A stretch of DNA of 8,858 bases from an uncultured bacterium (GTDB lineage: Bacteria > Actinomycetota > Coriobacteriia > Coriobacteriales > Coriobacteriaceae): NCBI GenBank assembly GCA_905215835.1, contig CAJMRR010000082.1, positions 1 through 8,858 on the forward strand. Direction: 5' to 3'. The translations under genes and the position numbers were made by a program. Below the pieces are notes generated by a model that was not told the origin of the DNA, did not search any database, and saw nothing but the letters and a program-made list of their open reading frames with translations. This document shows positions 6,965 through 8,858 of the stretch, piece by piece (position 1 is the first letter of the stretch; each line of letters starts with the position of its first letter).

Positions 6965-7079
6965 CCGAACTCGCGTGAGCGCGCGAAGCGTTAAGCAAAC
7001 AGGCCTGCGGCCTGTTTGTAGCGGCGCGTGGCGAGGGCGCCGCGCGCCCGAAGCCCGGGGCTTCGCGAAGCGAAGGCCC
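6965..7079. other. 115-bp GC-rich hairpin cluster between the two direct repeats
   Basis: No gene is visible. Four symmetric units lie side by side: TCGCG/CGCGA at 6971-6986; a perfect 10-bp stem with a 3-base loop at 6996-7018 (CAAACAGGCC and its complement); GGCGCG/CGCGCC at 7023-7048; and CGAAGCCC/GGGCTTCG around one base at 7049-7065. The last is followed by the overlapping palindrome CTTCGCGAAG at 7061-7070. The 8-mer GCGAAGCG occurs near both ends, at 6983 and 7065. This may be a repeat-type insert or the residue of a larger element. Confidence 0.75.
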
Positions 7080-7148
7080 TTCGAGTCTCGCCTCGGGCAC
7101 CATACATGCAAGTGAACGTTCAAGGGGGTTGCGGCCCCCTTTTTCGTG
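7080..7148 (+). repeat. 69-bp direct repeat, copy 2 (orphan tRNA-Leu 3' fragment plus terminator)
   Basis: The second copy of the T-loop-to-terminator segment has no tRNA 5' part, so it cannot make a tRNA. Copies of a tRNA 3' end that begin in the T-loop are typical of attachment sites left by tyrosine-recombinase integration. No integrase is present here. A local duplication is the alternative. Confidence 0.9.
7122..7144 (+). terminator. Duplicated terminator upstream of the infC leader
   Basis: Identical in sequence to the tRNA-Leu terminator: a 7-bp stem with loop TTGCGG and a T-run ending at 7144. It would block read-through from the tRNA unit into infC. Confidence 0.85.
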
Positions 7149-7156
7149 TACGTAAT

Positions 7157-7183
7157 GTGATAACGCGCTGTACGTGTTATTAT
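7157..7183 (+). promoter_or_regulatory. Candidate promoter of the infC-rpmI-rplT operon
   Basis: TATTAT at 7178-7183 is a plausible -10. The best -35 is GTGATA at 7157-7162, with a short 15-base spacer. It lies just after the duplicated terminator and would give a leader of about 175 bases before infC. Weak match. Confidence 0.35.
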
Positions 7184-7189
7184 TCGCAA

Positions 7190-7350
7190 GGCGTTGTTCC
7201 CGCAATGCCCTAAAGAGGAACCCGAGGGTTCCCACCTTTTGGCGCCAATGAGCAGCTGACTGGTCATACAACTTAGATTCCCTTCCTCAAATCGAGGAAC
7301 TCTATGTGTACGACCTGGTTGCTGAGAAGCGCCGGGTTATTTTTTTATGA
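7190..7350 (+). promoter_or_regulatory. Structured infC leader (candidate L20-type autoregulatory leader)
   Basis: This non-coding leader holds GGAACCC/GGGTTCC at 7217-7232, the palindrome TTGGCGCCAA at 7239-7248, TTCCTC/GAGGAA at 7283-7299 and a terminator hairpin at 7313-7346. AACCCG at 7219-7224 can instead pair with CGGGTT at 7333-7338, and GGCGC at 7241-7245 with GCGCC at 7329-7333; either would break the terminator. In other bacteria L20 represses this operon by binding such a leader, by attenuation in Bacillus. The present sequence was not matched to a known leader model. Confidence 0.55.
7313..7346 (+). terminator. Attenuator-type terminator just before infC
   Basis: ACCTGG (7313-7318) pairs with CCGGGT (7332-7337), including one G-U. 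An inner GCT/AGC stem is capped by GAGA, and T7 follows at 7340-7346. It ends 6 bases before the infC ribosome site, so it can only act on leader transcripts of the operon it precedes. Confidence 0.75.
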
Positions 7351-7352
7351 AT

Positions 7353-7357
7353 GGAGG
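7353..7357 (+). promoter_or_regulatory. infC Shine-Dalgarno, placing the start at an ATA codon
   Basis: GGAGG lies inside what would be codons 1-3 if the ATG at 7351 were used, but it sits eight bases before the in-frame ATA at 7366. This favours the rare ATA start. Confidence 0.8.
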
Positions 7358-7365
7358 TAGGGAAA

Positions 7366-7920
7366 ATAGCTAAGTCTGATGACACCCGCATCAACGACGA
7401 GATCACTGCATCTTCGTGCCGTTTGATTGGCGTCGATGGCTCTCAGCTCGGCCTGTTCGCCATCCGCGATGCCCAGCGCGTCGCCGACGATCAGGGTCTC
7501 GACCTGGTCGAGATCGCTCCCAACGCGGAGCCGCCGGTCTGCAAGGTCATGGACTACGGTAAGTTCAAGTACCAGCAGGCCATGAAGGCCAAGGCTGCTC
7601 GTAAGAACCAGTCCAAGGTCGAGGTCAAGGAAATGAAGTTCCGACCCAAGATCGACGTTGGCGACTACGAGACCAAGAAGGGCCACGTTCTGCGTTTCCT
7701 CAAGAAGGGCGCACGCGTTAAGATCACCATCATGTTCCGCGGCCGTGAGATGGCTCACCCGGAGCAGGGCCTTAACGTTCTCGAGCGTCTCGCCGAGGAT
7801 CTCAAGCCTTACGCTACGGTCGAGTCCAAGCCTAAGATGGAAGGCCGTAACATGCTTATGCTGCTCGCCCCGATTAAGGGCGCCTTCGATGAGGATAAAG
7901 CGGCAAGCGATACCAAGTAA
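7366..7920 (+). CDS. infC: Translation initiation factor IF-3
   Basis: Binds the 30S subunit, blocks premature 50S joining and checks the start codon and initiator tRNA. From the proposed ATA start it is 184 residues, close to the E. coli length (180). The N-terminus, read as M-A-K-S-D-D-T-R-I-N-D-E-I, matches the usual IF-3 opening. The family signature KVMDYGKFKYQQ is at residues 60-71, followed by the lysine-rich linker helix. The C-terminal 30S-binding domain begins near KEMKFRPKI and includes VKITIMFRGRE. An ATG five codons upstream (7351) is in frame, but the Shine-Dalgarno is downstream of it and a terminator T-run lies before it. Rare AUU/AUA/AUC starts on infC are known elsewhere and let IF-3 repress its own translation. 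It is first in the operon; rpmI follows after 32 bases. Confidence 0.96.
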   Translation: MAKSDDTRINDEITASSCRLIGVDGSQLGLFAIRDAQRVADDQGLDLVEIAPNAEPPVCKVMDYGKFKYQQAMKAKAARKNQSKVEVKEMKFRPKIDVGDYETKKGHVLRFLKKGARVKITIMFRGREMAHPEQGLNVLERLAEDLKPYATVESKPKMEGRNMLMLLAPIKGAFDEDKAASDTK

Positions 7921-7952
7921 CTAGTGTTCTGTAACCGATTAAGGAGTATTTC

Positions 7953-8144
7953 ATGCCTAAGATGAAGTCCCACAGCGGCACCAAGAAGCGTTTCCGCAAG
8001 ACTGGTACCGGCAAGCTTATGCGCGCCAAGGCTTTCAAGAGCCACATCCTGAGCAAGAAGTCCACCAAGCGTAAGCGTGGCTTCCGTCAGGAGACCGAGA
8101 TCGCCGCTGCCGACCGCAAGGTCATCAAGTCGCGTCTCGCCTAA
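7953..8144 (+). CDS. rpmI: 50S ribosomal protein bL35
   Basis: A 63-residue, very basic protein of the large subunit. It opens with the standard MPKMKSHSGTKKRF and contains KKSTKRKRGFR, as in bL35 (usually 64-66 residues). AAGGAG at 7941-7946 lies six bases before the ATG. It is the middle gene of infC-rpmI-rplT, 32 bases after infC and 46 bases before rplT, and is expected to be translated from the same transcript. Codon use is that of a highly expressed gene. Confidence 0.97.
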   Translation: MPKMKSHSGTKKRFRKTGTGKLMRAKAFKSHILSKKSTKRKRGFRQETEIAAADRKVIKSRLA

Positions 8145-8190
8145 GTTCGCGTTCCCGTTTTTCGTTTTACCGTCTAGGAGTTGATAGAAC

Positions 8191-8550
8191 ATGGCACGTA
8201 TTAAGCGCGCTGTTGCCGCCAAGAAGAAGCGCCGTACCGTTATGCACCGTGCGAAGGGTTACTACGGTGCCGCTTCGCGTACTTACAAGCATGCTAAAGA
8301 GCAGGTCCAGCACTCCCTGCAGTATCAGTATCGTGATCGCCGCAACAAGAAGCGCGAGATCCGTTCTCTCTGGATCACTCGTATCAACGCTGCTGCTCGT
8401 CTGAACGACATCTCTTACTCTCAGTTCATGCACGGCCTGAAGGTTGCCGGCATCGAGCTCGATCGCAAGGTCCTGGCTCAGATGGCTTACGAGGACATCG
8501 AGTCCTTCAACGAGCTGGCTACCATCGCCAAGAAGGCTCTCGAGGCCTAA
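8191..8550 (+). CDS. rplT: 50S ribosomal protein bL20
   Basis: Binds 23S rRNA early in large-subunit assembly and, in studied bacteria, represses its own operon by binding the leader or intergenic mRNA. The 119 residues match the family length. The N-terminal half (MARIKRAVAAKKKRR, then AKGYYGAASRTYKHAKEQ) is the long basic helical extension. The C-terminal half (about 60-119) has the globular domain with WITRINAAAR, FMHGLK and the acidic end of the family. TAGGAG at 8175-8180 lies ten bases before the ATG. It is last in the operon and is followed by a strong terminator. Confidence 0.98.
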   Translation: MARIKRAVAAKKKRRTVMHRAKGYYGAASRTYKHAKEQVQHSLQYQYRDRRNKKREIRSLWITRINAAARLNDISYSQFMHGLKVAGIELDRKVLAQMAYEDIESFNELATIAKKALEA

Positions 8551-8570
8551 TAGATTCTCTTGAATCGCTA

Positions 8571-8607
8571 GGGGAGTGTCGCGTTGTGCGCGGCGCTCCC
8601 TCTTTTT
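8571..8607 (+). terminator. Intrinsic terminator of infC-rpmI-rplT
   Basis: GGGAGTGTCGCG (8572-8583) pairs with CGCGGCGCTCCC (8589-8600), 12 pairs with two G-U, around the loop TTGTG. TCTTTTT follows. It lies 21 bases after the rplT stop. Confidence 0.92.
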
Positions 8608-8858
8608 GTCTGAAGCGCTGGTTTATATAGCAAAAGCGCGGGTAGATAGACACTTACAGGTGACCGATCTTTATATATCTCTTAACCGAAGGGTCATCAT
8701 CTGATACATGCGGAAGATCCGCACCAGTCTTTCTATTACCTATAGAAAGCAATATGTTGTGTAGGACTTGTGAAGAGTGGAATTGACGTCCCACGGGGCT
8801 TCGCGGTCTGGCAATATATCTCCTTGCCGCGCGGCCCGGTGCAACCGGATCGGCCGCA
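8608..8858. other. 251-bp non-coding stretch with several hairpins, possible leader RNA of the next gene
   Basis: No convincing gene is seen. TAGACA at 8647-8652 and TATATA at 8672-8677 could be a promoter with a long 19-base spacer. The stretch also holds GGTGACC/GGTCATC at 8660-8695, GCGGA/TCCGC near 8710-8722 and CTTTCTAT/ATAGAAAG at 8729-8749. At 8831-8857 a two-part hairpin, GCGGCC/GGCCGC enclosing CGGT/ACCG, reaches the window edge. Local AT-rich patches contrast with the surrounding genes. I could not match it to T-box, FMN, TPP, SAM, c-di-GMP or ZTP consensus motifs by eye. Confidence 0.45.

Noticed and set aside
6965..7079. CRISPR-like repeats
   Set aside because: Only one pair of long direct repeats is present, with a single hairpin-rich spacer, and it is explained by tRNA-end duplication.
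6758..7271. Two minus-strand frames across tRNA-Leu and the direct repeats, with internally repeated peptides
   Set aside because: They read through a functional tRNA, two terminators and hairpins; the peptide repetition only reflects the 69-bp DNA repeat.
8654..8857. Minus-strand open frame of about 67 codons running in from the right edge
   Set aside because: Codon use (many AGA, ATA, CTA) is unlike neighbouring genes and no family is recognised; more likely chance openness over a leader region.
8770..8858. Plus-strand GTG starts at 8770 and 8777 open to the window edge
   Set aside because: Fewer than 30 codons are visible, the AGGA at 8763-8766 is spaced too close for one and far for the other, and the sequence forms hairpins; it cannot be supported from this window.
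8700..8858. T-box leader for an aminoacyl-tRNA synthetase gene
   Set aside because: The conserved TGGNACCGCG antiterminator sequence and the stem I motifs were not found; GAGTGGAATTG only superficially resembles it.

Overview
The window looks like a chromosomal housekeeping segment of a moderately GC-rich actinobacterium of the Coriobacteriia, most like Collinsella. This is judged from codon use, the helicase-rel-MBL gene order and the protein sequences; no search was run. All confident genes lie on the + strand.

Layout: (1) 1-900, the 3' end of an SF2/RecQ-like helicase, plausibly the helicase half of a RecJ fusion. (2) 916-3276, a complete bifunctional (p)ppGpp synthetase/hydrolase (rel). 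(3) 3365-4048, a metallo-beta-lactamase-fold hydrolase of the glyoxalase II/YcbL type. (4) 4242-5108, class II fructose-bisphosphate aldolase with its own promoter region and very strong codon bias. (5) 5129-5220, a 92-bp nested palindrome in the fba 3' region. (6) 5359-6792, a cytoplasmic transglutaminase-like protein of unknown role. (7) 6832-6918, tRNA-Leu(CAA) with encoded CCA and its terminator. (8) 6896-6964 and 7080-7148, a 69-bp direct repeat that copies the tRNA 3' end plus terminator and flanks 115 bp of GC-rich hairpins. (9) 7150-8607, the infC-rpmI-rplT translation operon with a structured leader, an attenuator-like terminator and an AUA start codon for infC. (10) 8608-8858, a non-coding, apparently structured stretch running off the right edge.

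Functionally, the first block holds DNA repair, the stringent response and metabolite detoxification; recJ-relA-MBL neighbourhoods of this kind are familiar in Gram-positive bacteria. The last block is the conserved IF3-L35-L20 operon, in which L20 normally represses its own operon through the leader RNA. The least explained DNA lies between coding blocks: the tRNA-end duplication, the long palindrome after fba, the infC leader and the final 250 bp. No defence system, CRISPR array, transposase or intact mobile element is visible.
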